Assembly (NCBI GenBank): GCA_025201375.1
Contig: JAIWZP010000029.1
Location: forward strand, 310,001 to 374,000
Source: Gongronella butleri
Lineage: Eukaryota; Mucoromycota; Mucoromycetes; Mucorales; Cunninghamellaceae
Direction: 5' to 3'
Length of the DNA: 64,000 nt
A program made the position numbers and the translations under genes. Under the pieces are notes generated by a model, which worked only from the letters and a program-made list of their open reading frames with translations, did not search any database and was not told the origin of the DNA. Of the stretch, positions 34,937-48,035 are shown piece by piece; the stretch's first letter is position 1; the number at the start of each line of letters is the position of its first letter.

Positions 34937-36917
34937 GTGATTGAAAAATAAAAAAAAATACGGGGAAGAAATGGGGAAAATGGCGCACTTGCAAGAGCTC
35001 GCCCACCATGAGTTTATTTCTGCCTCCGCGCTGCGCTGCGCCATCCGTCCTACAAGCCGTTTAAACAAAATCTCGTTTTTGCCCCAATGTCAGAGTTGGG
35101 TCGCGCTCAATCTTTGCTATTTGGCTTGCTCAGCGACCTTCTTTTCAGAAAAAAAAAAAAAAAAAGTAAAAACTAGAGGTTAATCAGGCGTTGTCGAGAC
35201 ATGCACCGATTTCACGAATTTTCCCAAATCCAATGCTGACCACTGCAAATCACGGCTGGAGCACCTCCAAGTGTTGCAAGTTGTCTATTTCGGCGGGTCT
35301 CTTTTCAACAAGACGTTAAAAACCAGGGTTCGACTTGATTGTTGGGCAGATGAATTCAAAATGGCAATTTTTCACAGATCTAGCGCTAGTTCTCCAACTT
35401 GTTCTTGAGTTGCTGTGAAACTATCATATCATAGCATCATTTGAACGAAACGCGCTCGTGTGTCATTTTTGGAATATTTGCTTGCCCGATGGATGACCTT
35501 TGCGCACTCCAAAAAACCGATCAAACATTTGTGTCATTTTCAATCTTGATTTGCTGAACAACGGCCTCAACTACAAGCATTGCAATGAGCCATTTTTGAG
35601 CAGGATCGGCCAAGCAGATGGCGTGCTACTGTAATTGCAAAACAGGACAAATTTGGATATTTTGGAATTTGCAAGTTCAAAAAAAAAAATCGGGCGGACC
35701 CATCTCGCGCACAGGCTGTAGTTTGGCCCGTGACGCGACATTTACAGTATCGGCGGGCGAGTTGGCTGTAAAAAAATTTCTGGAGGAACAACAATCCAGC
35801 AAAATCCGAACAACAACGCGTCTTTTCGTTTCAAAAGGCAAATGTGCATCTTTCTGTGCAGTGAAACGCGCTTTTGCAAGCATTGAAATGACAATGAGCA
35901 CACTGTATTCATATTCTGGCCATTGAGCTTCATCACGGCAGGAAAAGTGTGCAAAACGCGACGAAATCAGTTTTATTATCGAAACATGTCCTATTTCCTT
36001 GTGTATTTTAGAAATCACAGCAGAGCATTGATGCAAACGCCATACATAGTTAAGGGTACAGTATGATAAAAGCTTAAAGCTCGACACGATGCGCTTTGCG
36101 CAAAGAAATATAAAGTGGTGTGCGTGGCTGGAACGATGAATTCGCGAGAAAAACGGGGCAAGTGCACAAAAACTCAAAATACGACCTCTTTTAACCCAAG
36201 TTTTTACAGTATCATAGGTTGCTACAAGAGGGGGCAACACTGATATCGAAAGGATTAAACTGGCGCATTACGTATGCCTGATGCAGTCTTTCAAGCCCAC
36301 AACCTGATCAAAACCACATTTTCTTTACGCGAGTTGTTGTTCGCTCTTTTTTTTTTTTTGCTCTACTTTATACGTACAATTTGCGAGATCATCAAATATT
36401 CTAAAGATACGGCTGCCGACACATTTTCGCTCGATTTCTCCATGTTTTTCTTTCATGATATTGCCAATTGAAATGTTGTGGGCTTGCCGCGTCATGATGT
36501 GTCGCGCTGGATCGCAAATTAGACGGAACGCGAATCATAAAAGTCAATGGATCGACAGGCGTGACCAATGGGCAGTGGCCGACGCGGGCCGATGATGGAT
36601 TTGGAAGGTGCGGTCGGGGATTCCTTTTTCATTTTTTTTTTCAGGCACGTACACACATGCCAGAATGAATTAATCTTCAGAGAAAAGAGCGGACCCAAAA
36701 GTCCAGATCGTCCCTGGATGTAACGTGGCACCAAAGTCAGGAACGACAGAGCGAAAAAATAAGTAGTACAAGTGTTTTAATCGAAAAAAGGAATTAAGCG
36801 ATAGGTTGTGTAGCAAAAAATAAGTAGAAACAGAGGGTTTGTGGAATCAAGGCAGAAATAAGGGTGGGAAGGTGTACCTCAGCTAACTCATTCAGTCCAT
36901 GGGGGAGGGGAAGGGGC
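34937..36917. other. Gene-free island with R1 fragment and TACAGTA heptamers
   Basis: No gene was found. It holds an R1 fragment (about 35290-35870) and TACTGTA/TACAGTA at 35627, 35743, 36057 and 36205. An A tract lies near 35148-35164. From about 36250 to 36900 the sequence appears single-copy and holds nothing I could identify; its right end is the 3' flank of the LIM gene. Confidence 0.5.
35290..35870 (+). repeat. Partial copy C of repeat family R1 (3' part)
   Basis: It shares the header ttaaaaaccagggttcgac, the string gcccgatggatgacctttg, and the 3' block around ttctggagg with copies A and B. It carries a TACTGTA at 35627 where copy B has plain TA in a similar flank (60003). Confidence 0.65.
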
Positions 36918-39074
36918 TCAGATTCGGCCAAACTGCGTGCGTCGCTTTTCGGCGCGGAAATTGCGCTGCTTTTGCAGCTGGACAATGTGGGTTTCACAAT
37001 AGATACGGCGCTCATACATGTAATACACGTCGGTCATCAGACTCTTGCAAACCTAACCCAAGCAACAACCAAAAAAAAAAAAAAAAAAAAAAAAAATTAG
37101 GTGCGTGAGTAATCCGAGCGCGTACCATGGCCACTTGCCTTTTGCGCACACTCGCAGCACATTTGCCCAGCTTGCCCTTTTTTTTTTTTTTTTTTCTTAC
37201 CGAGCATGTGAAACAGGGCGGATGGAAGCGCCAACCTTCGATGGTCTGCGCGCAAGGCCCCTCGATCGGCTCATCGCACGCGCGGCATAGCGAGTTGTTC
37301 AATTGGTGATAATGGCGCCGGCAGTATGGCAGGTTCTCATACACGTAAAAGGTATTGTCCGGGAATGGCTCGTGGCATGTCTGTGACGCAAAAGAAAATC
37401 AAGATGAGATGGGTGTTTTTGTACTTTTTTTTTTCATCCATACGTGACAGCCAAAGCATTTGAGATGCCATTTGCCCTGGAGCTTGCCATCGACCGCGGA
37501 GACGGCCTCTTTTTCGACGGGCAGGTTGCAGGCACGGCATTTGGGAAGGAAAAGGTCCTTGTAGTCCTTTCGACAGTAAACGCGCTGCTGCCGCTCTTTG
37601 GCACCTGTCTTTTCGGTCAATGGGCAATAGCAGCGATAGCACTTGATATGGCCTGGGTGGTACGTGCGCCCCAATGCCTTGATGGGCGTGATGTTGCTCG
37701 TAATCGGCCGGTCACTATGAATAGACACAATGAAAAATGCGGAAGAATGAGCAACCCCAGCTTTTTTTCTTTTGTTCCCGGCGCCCCCCCCCCTCGGCCG
37801 CTCTCCCCCCAATTGATCATGATGATGAAAAAATGGCACAAAAAACTTACCAAGCAGCACAGATGACGCGACGTTTCACAACATTATAATCTCGCTCGCA
37901 GTATAATTGACGATCCCACTCAAAATACTGCTGAGGACGCAGCGGTGCTCGACACAAATGGCAAGAGAAGCATGACTGGTGGTAGCACTACATTTTAAAA
38001 AAAGAAATGGATCAGAAACAGTGCCCATGGGACTCGGTTCATTTGTTTTAGCACCTTTTCGTCGGCATGGACGACGTCGTCGCGATAATCGAATTCTTGT
38101 TTGCAAAGCGAGCACGATTCGGCACCCACCGTGTCCGTGATGTCATTCATGCTGTGCATCAGATCATCCATCAGCGCATCGAGACTGTGGTTGTTTTTTG
38201 GCGCGTGGTCGTTTTTTGGCGCGTGGATGTTATGAAGCGAGTCGTTGCGCGGGTAAAGCGAGGATTGACCTGCAAAAAAGTGAGTTTAGATGGCGAATGC
38301 AGCTCAAAAGGAGACGAGAAACTCACTGTAATTGTGATTGTTGTAGTTTGACAATTCGTCCGTCGAGCTACCCAAGCTACATGGTGTGAGAAAATGGACA
38401 AGACGCGCTCTTTTTTTCACGTTTTTTTTTTCTTTTTACCTATAATTTGGACTGGTGGGGGACGACAGGTCGGGGGGAGCGGGAGATTTGGAGTTTTTGC
38501 GTGGGGGACTGTGGGGGTAGTCGGCACGCAAGTGCTGGTGTTGCCTTGAATCGTCATGATAGCGGGATTGCTGTTGCTGCTGCTGCTGCTGTTGATGATG
38601 ATGCTGATGGTGGTGTTGCGGCTGTTGCTGGTACCTGGGAGCGTGCTGTTGCTGAGGGGGATGATGAGGATGCTGAGGAGGCGGCGCCTGCCTTGTGTTG
38701 TAATTGGGCTGCTGCTGCTGCCTTTCATAGGGAGACGAGGATGTGGGTGCGCGGTAATACCCGTCAGGGCTGCGTGGAGACACTGGCAACGCGACTTTTG
38801 GTGGCGGCTGGTTTGGTTTCTCTATCCAAAGAACGTGTCAGGGCCGACCAATTGAGCATCCATTCCATGAGGCGGCGCGAAATTGCGCAGAAACAATAGC
38901 AATTGAGCGACATTGCGACTTACCTAGTGGCAGAAAGGGTATTTTGTCGGGCAGCGCAGGTGCTCGTGAGCAAATATGCTTGCCCAGCTGCCTGACCTGG
39001 ACCTCGCGTCCACAGTCTGAGCAGCGCACCACGGGAATAAGCTCAGAATAACGCTCGTTGACAACTCGACTCAT
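36918..39074 (-). CDS. Four-LIM-domain protein, paxillin/Pxl1-like
   Basis: Eight exons on the minus strand: 38924-39074, 38440-38821, 38327-38376, 38055-38269, 37851-37987, 37444-37714, 37201-37380, 36918-37052, giving 506 aa. A small N-terminal zinc-type motif (CSDC then KHIC, residues 18-41) precedes a long Pro/Gln/His-rich linker with an H/Q run. Four consecutive LIM domains follow: CSLC/HADEKCYHQSCFSC, CAAC/CYRC, CRAC/HLKCFGC and CRAC/HPPCFTC, each with the second finger closing at YC or H. LIM arrays of this kind scaffold actin and septation factors in fungi (Pxl1 in yeast is an example). The donor of the intron after HADEK is GTGCTA, weaker than the others. It is divergent from the GMPPA-type gene. 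Confidence 0.88.
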
Positions 39075-39496
39075 AAGCGGCAGAGGCAAAAGAAAAAGAA
39101 ATTGGGCGAGGAGACGAGGAGAAACAAAGAGAAAAAAAATCAGGGAGCACCTGAAAAAAAAGAGAGGGGGGGAAAAATAGGCAGCAGGCAAAAAAAGGTA
39201 AAAAGAAGAGCAAGAAAAAGAGACAAAAAAAAAAAAGGAGGGGGGGGAGGGGAAACCCACCGCATTTGTGCAAAAGAGCGGGCGGGCGAGGCGTTTGTGT
39301 CACCTGAATAAAAATGTCGTCGTTTCGGCGGGATTTCTCGTCCATTTTTTTGACCCACGCTTTTGGGCGACACGCACGTTGACCCTATTTTGACCTTTTG
39401 CAGATTTTAGGCTTTTTTTTTCTCTGGGTGCCCAATTGCTTGATTTTGGCGATTTTTTTTTTCTTTCTTCATCTGTCTCTACAACTTTTTTTTGAC
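39075..39496. promoter_or_regulatory. Shared upstream region of LIM and GMPPA-type genes
   Basis: About 420 nt lie between divergent start codons. The left half is purine-rich on the plus strand (leader of the minus gene) and the right half is T-rich (leader of the plus gene). No specific regulatory box was recognised. Confidence 0.5.
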
Positions 39497-41352
39497 ATGA
39501 CATTGCTTAAAGCCGTGATCCTTGTTGGTGGACCGTCGCGTGGCACGCGTTTCCGTCCTCTTTCCCTGGACGTGCCCAAACCTCTGTTCCCCGTGGCCGG
39601 CGAGGCCGTCATCCACCATCATCTGAGTGCCCTGACGCAAGTGCCAGATATGAAAGAGGTGTTGATTATCGGCTTTTTCGAGGACAGCGTGTTCAATCCC
39701 TTTTTGCAGCGCGCCGCCGCGCAATTCCCCCAGCTGAATATCCAGTAAGGCAAAAAAAAAAAAAAACCAAACAAACGCGAGACATGGATGAAAATGAACT
39801 TTTTCGTGATTTCATCAGATATCTTCGCGAATACCAATCGTTGGGCACGGCCGGTGGCATTTACCACTTCCGCGACAAGATTTTGGAAGGCGGACCCCAA
39901 CAATTCTTTGTGCTGCACGTCGATCTCGCATGCCCTTTCCCGCTGAACGACATGATCAAGGCCCACATGAAGCATCGTGGTATCTGCACCATGCTTGGCA
40001 CAAAGGTATGACAAAAAATTGAAAAAACATCAAAAAATCAAAAAAAATCAAGAAAAAAGCGTCAAATTGCTGCACGTGCACGATGCCGCGCTATTGACTC
40101 GACGCGATCTCGAGTCGCCTTGTCGGAGCCAGTGCGTGGGTGAAGGTTGTGAAGCATCATGGACGTGATTGACGCGCTTTTTTCTTCATTTTTGTCTCAT
40201 TTTGATTAGGTGTCGCGCGAGCAAGCGACCAAGTATGGCTGTCTGGTGGCCAACCCAGAGACGAACGAGGTGATGCACTATGTGGAAAAGCCAGAGACGT
40301 TCATTTCGGACCTGATTTCGTGCGGTGTGTACCTGTTTGACCGCTCGGTCATGGACGAGCTGCAAAAGGCCAAGGCGCGCAAGGATGCGAACCAGGACGA
40401 CAATGATTACCTTGCGCCGTCGGACCAGCGCCTTCGCCTCGAGCAAGACGTGCTGCGCCCGCTGTCCGAGAATCACAAGCTGTACGTGCACGTCACCGAA
40501 CGGCCTTGGCGTCAAATCAAGACGGCCGGCTCCGCCGTCGGTGCCAATGCCGTGTATCTCGAGTACCTCGCAAAGACGGCTCCCGAGAAACTCACGAAAA
40601 ACACGCAACAAGGCCCGGAAATCATTGGCGCCGTCTACATTGACCCAAGCGCAAAGGTCGATCCCACATGCAAGGTAAGGAGCTAAGAGCAAAATGGGAA
40701 AAAAAGGGTAAAAGAAAAAAACAAGGAGGCATGGTCGCGACGTCACGCCGCCTTCCGCGCCTACAAAAAAAAAAAAGAGAGTGGACCTTGACCGTTGTGA
40801 TCATGTGCGCGTGTGCGCGAGCAAATTGCGCGCCAAGCAAGGAGTACAAGGGAAAAAAAAAACGACAGAACAAGGAGAGAACCCTTAGCATTGATGGTGC
40901 GATCGACACGGGCTATGGACTCACGTGTTTTTAATTAGATTGGCCCCAACGTGTCGATTGGACCTCGCGTGCAAATTGGCAAAGGCGTTCGAATCAAGAA
41001 CGCGATCATCCTGGATGGTGTCCAAATCGGGGTAAGCGCGTCGCTTAAAAGAAATTGAGAAAAGAAAGAGAGAGAGAGATCTTATTCAATGGATTTTTTT
41101 TTTTTTTAGATGGGCAGCTGTATTTTGCACTCGATTGTCGGCTGGAACAGCAAAGTGGGCGCTTGGGCACGCGTCGAGGGCAGCAACATTGCCGATCCAA
41201 ACATTGCCATGATGGAGAATGGTGTCAAGAGCCAGAGCATCACCATCTTGGGCAAGGAGGTGTCCGTCAAGGACGAGACCATCATCCGCAATTGCATTGT
41301 GCTCCCGCACAAGGAGCTCAAGTTCTCATACCACAGCGAAATCTTGATGTAG
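39497..41352 (+). CDS. Mannose-1-phosphate guanylyltransferase alpha (GMPPA)-type protein
   Basis: Five exons: 39497-39744, 39819-40005, 40210-40674, 40939-41031, 41110-41352, giving 411 aa. The N-terminal nucleotidyltransferase fold has the signature [19 protein letters not shown] followed by [34 protein letters not shown] and [12 protein letters not shown] are the second half of the active-site cleft. A left-handed beta-helix of hexapeptide repeats closes the protein ([29 protein letters not shown]), ending in [16 protein letters not shown]. Length and ending fit the alpha (regulatory, GDP-mannose-sensing) type rather than the shorter catalytic beta/Psa1 type. In fungi it feeds protein and cell-wall mannosylation. 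The usual catalytic GD pair reads VD here (HVDLACPF), in line with a non-catalytic role; that last point is inference. Confidence 0.9.
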
Positions 41353-42849
41353 AGCCCCTCTATCCGCCATCTCTGTCATTCTCCTCTCTTCTCTAGTCAC
41401 CATTGTAGCCCGTTTGACTTTTTTCAACAAAAAAAAAGTTGTACGATTTTTTTTTTATTTTTTAACCTTGATTTTTAGTGTTTGTGGAGTTTGGAGAAGG
41501 ATTGCAAAGGGGGAAAGGAGACACCTGTCAGAGTGTAGTCTAATGAGAAACTTTTGCCACCAAATTGAAAAGAAAAAGAGAGAGATGCGCGCGAAAAAAA
41601 GGGGCCCATTAGGGCGCCAAGAGGGAAACAAAATGATTATTTTTGGCACCGTTGTGTGTTTTTTTATCTTTTCAGCATTGAAGGAGCCCATTTCTTGTTG
41701 TTGCTTGATCCCCCCCCTTGCCTCCCTACCCCACGATAAACTTTTTTTAATTGATGGGTTGGGACTGACGATGGGCAACAGGCAAAAGAAAAAAAAACAA
41801 ATGACAAAATTATTGGCGCACACGTGTGTGACGTTACGCAGCGCGAATCAAACACGGTGGTTTGGGCCATGACATCAACTCTGGCAGCATCAATGCAAAA
41901 GCTAATCCCTTTGCGGTTACGCACACAATGAGACACCACCACAAATGCCGTAAAGCCTGATTTAAATCAAAAATGAGGAAATCGGGCATTACGTGTATGG
42001 TCTCACTCCCCTCCCTTGGCGTGCATGAGCGAACCAAACCACAAAAATGAGAGGAAAAAAGAGGGGGAGAACCTTGGTTTCAATTGCGTGGGACGACGAC
42101 AAACGACGACGAATGAAAGTGTGAAAAAGAATGAAATTGGAATGAAATGCGTGAAAACTGGTGGGAATTGGCACAATGAAAAAGGTGATCTTCGTTACTG
42201 CAAATGTGCCTGGTGCACGTTGTCATGACAACAAAGAGCAAGGAGCGAGTGAGCAACGAGCAAAAAAGAGAGTGACTCGTGCTTTGGGGCAAAGAAGGGG
42301 GGGACAAAAGGGCAAAAGCGGGATTTGTGTCACCATGGATTCGACAGCCGCGTATTGATATTTTTTTTCCCTTCATTTTTTTGTTGTCCTTTTTCTTTTC
42401 TTGCTTCTTTATTTATCCATTTTCCTATACCTCGTCCCTTTTTTTTTTTCTTTTCCTCTCCCCACTTTTTAATGCTCTTTGCCTTGATTCACTTTTACTG
42501 AACAAGTGTCTCTCTGCTGCCTCTCTCTCACCCTCCCACCTTTGTCGCTTCTTGTCCTTCTTGTCGCGTGTACATAGATACCCTTCTTTTTTTTTATTTG
42601 CTTTCCGGCCTTTGTAGCTTCCTTTTGTTATCTCCCACCCCTTCCCTTCTTTTTATTTTCTCTACGTATTTAGTGTAGACTGCTTTCTGTCTGTGTTTGC
42701 CTGTCTCACTTTGTTTTTCTGCCCTATTTTTATACTGCTCCACGCTCGTTTTCCTCTCTTCAAGCTCTTTCTTTGCTCTCGCGCGCTCTCGCTCTCCTCT
42801 TTTACGCCTCCCTTCCCTTTGTACATTTATTTAAGCCATCCAATTCAAC
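41353..42849. other. Long intergenic region, pyrimidine-rich right half
   Basis: No gene was found. The left half is mixed. From about 42360 to 42840 the plus strand is almost all C and T, a long pyrimidine-rich leader for the gene starting at 42850. The open frames inside are low-complexity F/L/S translations of that tract. Confidence 0.55.
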
Positions 42850-44546
42850 ATGGCCGCTATTCCACAGACACCCCCTGTCGCGCTCCATCAAGCCAAACAA
42901 GACATTGGCGCGCTTCCATATATCCAAGGCAACAAGACACGCTCGGATAAGGTAAACAAGGGCCTCCATCTCCCCCTTTTTTTCTCTTTTCTTTGTTCTC
43001 CCTTGGGTTCTAGTGCGACCAGTACCTTTTTTGACCACCCACCTTCCTTTTTTGGGAGATTGCTCTATTTTTAACTTGTTTTTTTCGTTTTGCTTTTCAT
43101 TGATAGGTGCCACCCCATCCCTCGCCATTGCAAGAAGGCTGGGCGGCGGCGGCGGATCAGGTGCATCCGACGGCGTACTATGCGTATGCGCCTGTGCAGT
43201 CGTCTCCTCTGGCGTATCAGGCTGGACGGCGGCAACGTACTATTAGCCAGCCGACCAAGACGCCTACTCCCATGCCCAGCACCTCCTCTTCGTCCGTCAA
43301 TGCGCGTCGCAAGCCCCGACAAATGACCGCTCCACGCCCACGGTCGACACTGGGTATCCCCCCGCCAAACAATGTCGATTTGTCCGATCCACGCCCATTG
43401 CTGCAACATCACCAGCACCGACGGCCCTCCGTCACGTCCGTCACGTCTATCTCGTCCACGGCGTCGTCCATCCAGTCCAACATGTCCATGGCCACAAAGC
43501 AATCGCTGTCCAAGCGCCTCAGACACGTCTTTAGTATGAGCAGTTTGCGTGGCAAGCCTCCAACCCCCGAAGTCTCGCCTTCTACGTCGTTGCGCGAACG
43601 TGCCAGCATCAGCGCTTCCTCCGACAATGGTGGCAATGACAGCCCAAAGCCATCGCTGCGCCGTCGGTCCTTGGCATCCTTGTCCAGCTTGTTTAAATCG
43701 TCATCTTCGTCGCTTGTTACTCAAAATCAGCAACAACAACAGCAAGAAGCACCGTCGCCCGCATCGTCGCGTCGCCCTTCGGGTCAATCAATTCTCGGCG
43801 ACAGCATTGTCGAGGAAGAATCGAAAAAGGACGAAAAGAGCAGCAAAGACACCAACAACCAAGACGCGGCCGACGAAAAGGGCCGCCCCGTGCTGCGTGT
43901 GGATACCAGCCCGGCCGCCATCCAGCCGCCGCGCAACAATAACAACAACAACATCAAAAACAGCAAGAAAAACGTGCAAAAGAGTCGGTCGTCCCCCATT
44001 GGAAGCGCCCATCCCGCATCGGCCGTCGTTGCTCCGGATTCGCCTAGCTCAGCGACACGTAGCTCGTCTCCTTTCCAAGCCATTCCGTCGAAACTCGCTT
44101 CGGCCGCTGGAAATACCGTCGCGTCGCCAACATCGCGCTTGTCCGAGTTGCCAAGCCCGTCGCCATCGTCGTCATCGTCGCATTCCGTGCATTCCCCTGC
44201 GGAAGACGAATTGTTGGACGAAATGCAGCCGCCGCGCTTCGTGGGTCACCATTATGGCATGCCCATGACCCACGGCTCTCCGCGCCTCAAGCCCACGGCC
44301 TCCTCCTCTTCCAGTTCCCTTGTCACAGACACAACCGGACGCAGACGCCTCCAATTCTGCCCCAAAGTCCAGGTCCACGAGACATTTGCCGCCGCAGACT
44401 ATGACCGCCGCTGCGACAACAACGCAACGTGCCAAAAGCTCACGCCCGTCCTCGCCATGAAAATCAAACAGGAGCTAAATGAGTATAAACTCACAGAAAT
44501 GCAGGTCCACGTCGCAAGCCGCCAATACACGCACTTTTTCCTGTAA
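42850..44546 (+). CDS. Ser/Pro-rich scaffold protein with Bni4-like C-terminus
   Basis: Two exons: 42850-42951 and 43107-44546, giving 513 aa. Nearly the whole protein is disordered and Ser/Pro/Asn/Gln-rich, with basic patches (KPRQMTAPRPRS, SLRRRSLASLSSLFKS). Only the last 65 residues look conserved: KVQVHETFAAADYDRR, ATCQKLTPVLAMKIKQELNE and the very end YTHFFL. A similar end is found in fungal Bni4-type proteins, which recruit protein phosphatase 1 and chitin synthase machinery to the bud neck or septum. The KVQVHETF string could be the phosphatase-docking (RVxF-type) element. The family call rests on that tail alone. The start follows a long pyrimidine leader and is the first ATG. Confidence 0.6.
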
Positions 44547-46742
44547 AACCGTCCTCTTGCTTTCTTGCTCTCCTCCACCCCACTTCCTCCCCCCCTTTTT
44601 TTTTCTTTGTCTGATTTGTCTGATTTGTTTCCCCCTCTCCCTTGCCCTTTTATTATTTGCTCGTACTTTTTACCAATTTCATTCATTGAACTCATCTCCC
44701 CTCTTGTCACGTTCATTCCCTAATAATAAAAAAAAGACACCCCATTGTAGCAGCTGAAACGACAAGAGATTGGAGCACTTGGACACGAGAAATCTCCAAC
44801 AAATCGTGTATTTTGGCATTTTCGCAAAAGGTAGCCGATAAAACATGTCATCAAGCATTCCTGTCATTGCCTGTTGGCACTGTTTGCGCACCTCGTTAAA
44901 TCCAGTCCCTTTTGGCAAGGCATCCACATGTCTCGGTCATTTTTTTTCAACAAAATTTTGCGATTTGGTTTATGGATCCTATAATATCTTCTTACTGGAA
45001 GGACGCTGAGATCTTAAATGTTGCGTGTTGCTCTCAGCGTGCTAGAGGCACCCATATTTCAAATTTGACAACGATCGAATCACTGTAGCGTTAGAAATCT
45101 CGAATGGATGCCATTTTATTTTTTAAATCCATTTTCCAGTGATTTTTGTGTTGCACTACACCATGCGTACTGCAGATGATTTGGGCTATTCGTGCTACTC
45201 TTGCATCATGTGCAATGAAAATGGGAGCTTTGATCGTCTGATGGCGACGACATGAGAGGTATGGGCGTTTTCAATGTGTTTCGGTCGTTTGTCAATGACT
45301 ATGCAGTCTATAGGAACATATGCAGGTTGACACGACGCTTCCAAGTCCTGTGGTTCAAATGAGCCCACTCCCAAAGTGCTGCGGTCACTGGATGGCGCAC
45401 AATAGCGATTTTCAAAAACTCGACTTTTTCCCGGGGGTACAGTCGACCCTCGGAAAATCGAAAAATTAGGTCCTCAGATCGCCATGCCGTTCAACCACAT
45501 AGTACATGGACCTCATTCACCGACAGCTAGGCAATAAAAACCACGGGTGCATCGACTGCGTCTCGCGTAAAACGAGAAAATCTGCGATTTTTCAGTACAA
45601 GATGAACTCAGCGACGACGATTGGTCGCAACGGCGTGAAAATTATATCACCAGAAAGAGGAGGGTGCATCGCATATGTACACATGGGTGATCAATGAAAA
45701 AAGTAATTTTTTGGCATTTTTGACGCGATTTCAAAATAATATGGACTTTCCAACGCGTCAGAAACCGCGTCACACGTCGATTTCCACGCGTCAGTCCATT
45801 ATGAAATGCATGCACCTAGTGTGTCTCTTGCTAATGGACGCGTCGGCGCGGCTATAATGACGCGTTTTTTATGCGCAATTCGCGGTTGAAAAATAATCGA
45901 AAATTGCTCATTGCTCGCCAACGAGCAGATCAAGCACGCATGTTTTGCGCTTGATTCGTTGTTTTAACATGCGATGTATTTTTTATGTGAGTTTGGCGGG
46001 ATTCTGGAGACCTAGAATTTCGATTTTGGTTTTGGAGCTCGCCAGCGTCCAAATTTGATTTTGCGTGTGGCTCGCAATAATGCGCTAGATGCGCTGCAAA
46101 TAGTTTCGTCTAGCTATTCCTCATCCTTCATTTCACATTGCAACGAGTTTCGTGAGCCTGCGGTGTCTTGGTTGGGATCAAAAGTCACTTTAAGTCTAAA
46201 AATGACCTCTCATTGAACGACTCTTGGGCAAAAGTGGATCAAGTGAACATACTGTAGATTTGAGTCAAGTGATGGGAAAGGCATCAAAGTCTTCCGCATT
46301 GCTTTGGAGCGCCTCTGGTCGAGAAATCCTACGGTGCGCCATAGTGGAAGCGCAAATAATCCAGATTTTATCTGTTTTTGCATGAAACGAGCGGCATGGG
46401 CACCAAGCGCAGCGCACTTACAAAGAATCTGAAGACATGCTTGGTAGCGTGGATGGAAAAAGACCAGGACAAAAATAAATAAAGCGCGCTCTTCTTTATC
46501 AGAATTTGGGACGGATCGCATAGTTTTGCAAATTCATGCACCACGTCGGTTCACGTGACCAGCGGCGTTGCTTTTTATGGGCATGGCCTTTTGGCGGGCT
46601 TAAAAGTACAAGCCACGGTCGCCCAATTCTTGCGAAAAAGGCGTGCCCTGCCAATGTTGACCCTTGCCTGCACCATTTCCCTTTGTGTCTCTCTCTTTTT
46701 TTTTTTGTTCTTCCTCCTTCTCCCTTTCTTTCTCTTTTCCCC
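44547..46742. other. Gene-free island with inverted R1 fragment
   Basis: No gene was found. It contains the 3' flank of the Bni4-like gene, an inverted R1 fragment (about 45350-45870), dense GACGCG/CGCGTC motifs at 45720-45870, TACTGTA at 46250-46256, and the T/C-rich leader of the mL38 gene. Confidence 0.5.
45350..45870 (-). repeat. Partial, inverted copy E of repeat family R1
   Basis: Read on the minus strand it matches copies A and D around the cgcagtcgatgcaccc string (45530-45570) and the palindromic element at 45405-45460. The orientation is opposite to all other copies in the window. Confidence 0.6.
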
Positions 46743-48035
46743 ATGTTTCGTTGCTTACCTAGACGCTTGGGCGCTTCGCTGCGCACGGTACGACCACGGC
46801 AAAATTGAGAGATAAAAACAGGGAAAAGGGGCTCAATTCTCACTTTTTTGCTTGTTTTAGACTCGACGAGGCCTTGCGACGTCGCAACCCAGGCACACGA
46901 CGGCGTACGACGAGGCGCTGAAGCTCATTCAGCAGGACAAGAGCGAGCGTCTTGCGATGCTTGTGCGCGTTGAAAAAGAAATTGGCCGTGTGGCCAAAGG
47001 CACAGCCGCCAACAAGACGGCCCAGCTGTCTGCACTCAACGCCTTGAAGACCGATCTGCAGATCAAGGCCGAGCTCAACGATCCGGAAGTGCGCCACAAC
47101 TTTGAACAGAACAAAGGTAAGGAAAAAAAAAAAAAACGAAAAAAAAGGGGCTCATTTTCGCCTGTTCTTAAAAAAAGTCGACATGAGCCAGCCTGTGTAC
47201 CGATATCTGTGCGAGCGCGAATTCCAAAAGAACGCGCGCCCCAAGCTGCTTGAGCGCTTGACGCAGATGAACGTGGTGCCCGATCTCATTGAATCGTCGC
47301 TCGACCCTCAAGTGCAGCTCAACATTGCCACTGCCACCCCATTCGTCCCCGGCGACATCCTCACACCCGATCAGACGGCCTCTCTACCAGAATTGAACAT
47401 CACCAGCTTCCACACCGACTCTCGACTCTATACCATCCTGCTCGTGGATCCTGGTACAATTTGAAAAAGTCGACAAATTGTCGCAAAAAGGGAGCAAAAG
47501 TCGACTGATTTCTCTTTCTCTCTTTTTTGCCTAATGCACAGACTGTCCTGATGTTGCCAACAAGTCGTATCAGCAATATTGCCATTGGATGATGTAAAGG
47601 AAAAAAAAAAAAAAAAGCGAAAATGGGAGAGGAGATGAACTTTCTGGAATGACTTGTTGATCCGCTTCCTTTTTTTTTCTCACTTGTAGCACGAACGTGC
47701 CGCTGTCAGCGACGGAGACGCGTGTGCAGGGCGGGCAGACGGTGCTTTCGTACCAGCCGCCTCACCCACAAAAGGGCACCAAGAAGCATCGATACACGTG
47801 GATTGCGTACGAGCAGCCAGACAAGGTGGAGATTGCGCCCGTGGATCGTCTGGGCTTCGACACCAAGGCGTTTGCGCAGCAGCACGGTCTCGTCGCGCGT
47901 GGCGCCAACTTTGTGCGCCAACAATGGGACGAATCCGTGTCTGCCATTTACAAAGACATCTTGGGCATCCACGAACCCATCTATGGCAAGCCCCCCAAGC
48001 CCGAGCGCTACATCCAACGCCAAATGTACATTTAG
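46743..48035 (+). CDS. Mitochondrial large-subunit ribosomal protein mL38 (MRPL35)
   Basis: Five exons: 46743-46787, 46861-47116, 47178-47453, 47542-47593, 47690-48035, giving 324 aa. The N-terminus is a basic, hydroxylated mitochondrial presequence (MFRCLPRRLGASLRTTRRGLATSQ). A helical region (YDEALKLIQQDKSERLAM) precedes a PEBP-like domain: DSRLYTILLVDPDCPD, then HWMITNVPLSATET, QPPHPQKGTKKHRYTW and DRLGF, with the C-terminus winding on to IQRQMYI. PEBP-fold mL38/MRPL35 is a structural protein of the mitoribosome near the central protuberance. Length and order match fungal MRPL35. Confidence 0.92.

Noticed and set aside
35325..35340. gggttcgac as a tRNA B box
   Set aside because: No matching A box, acceptor stem or terminator at tRNA spacing; it is the R1 header motif.
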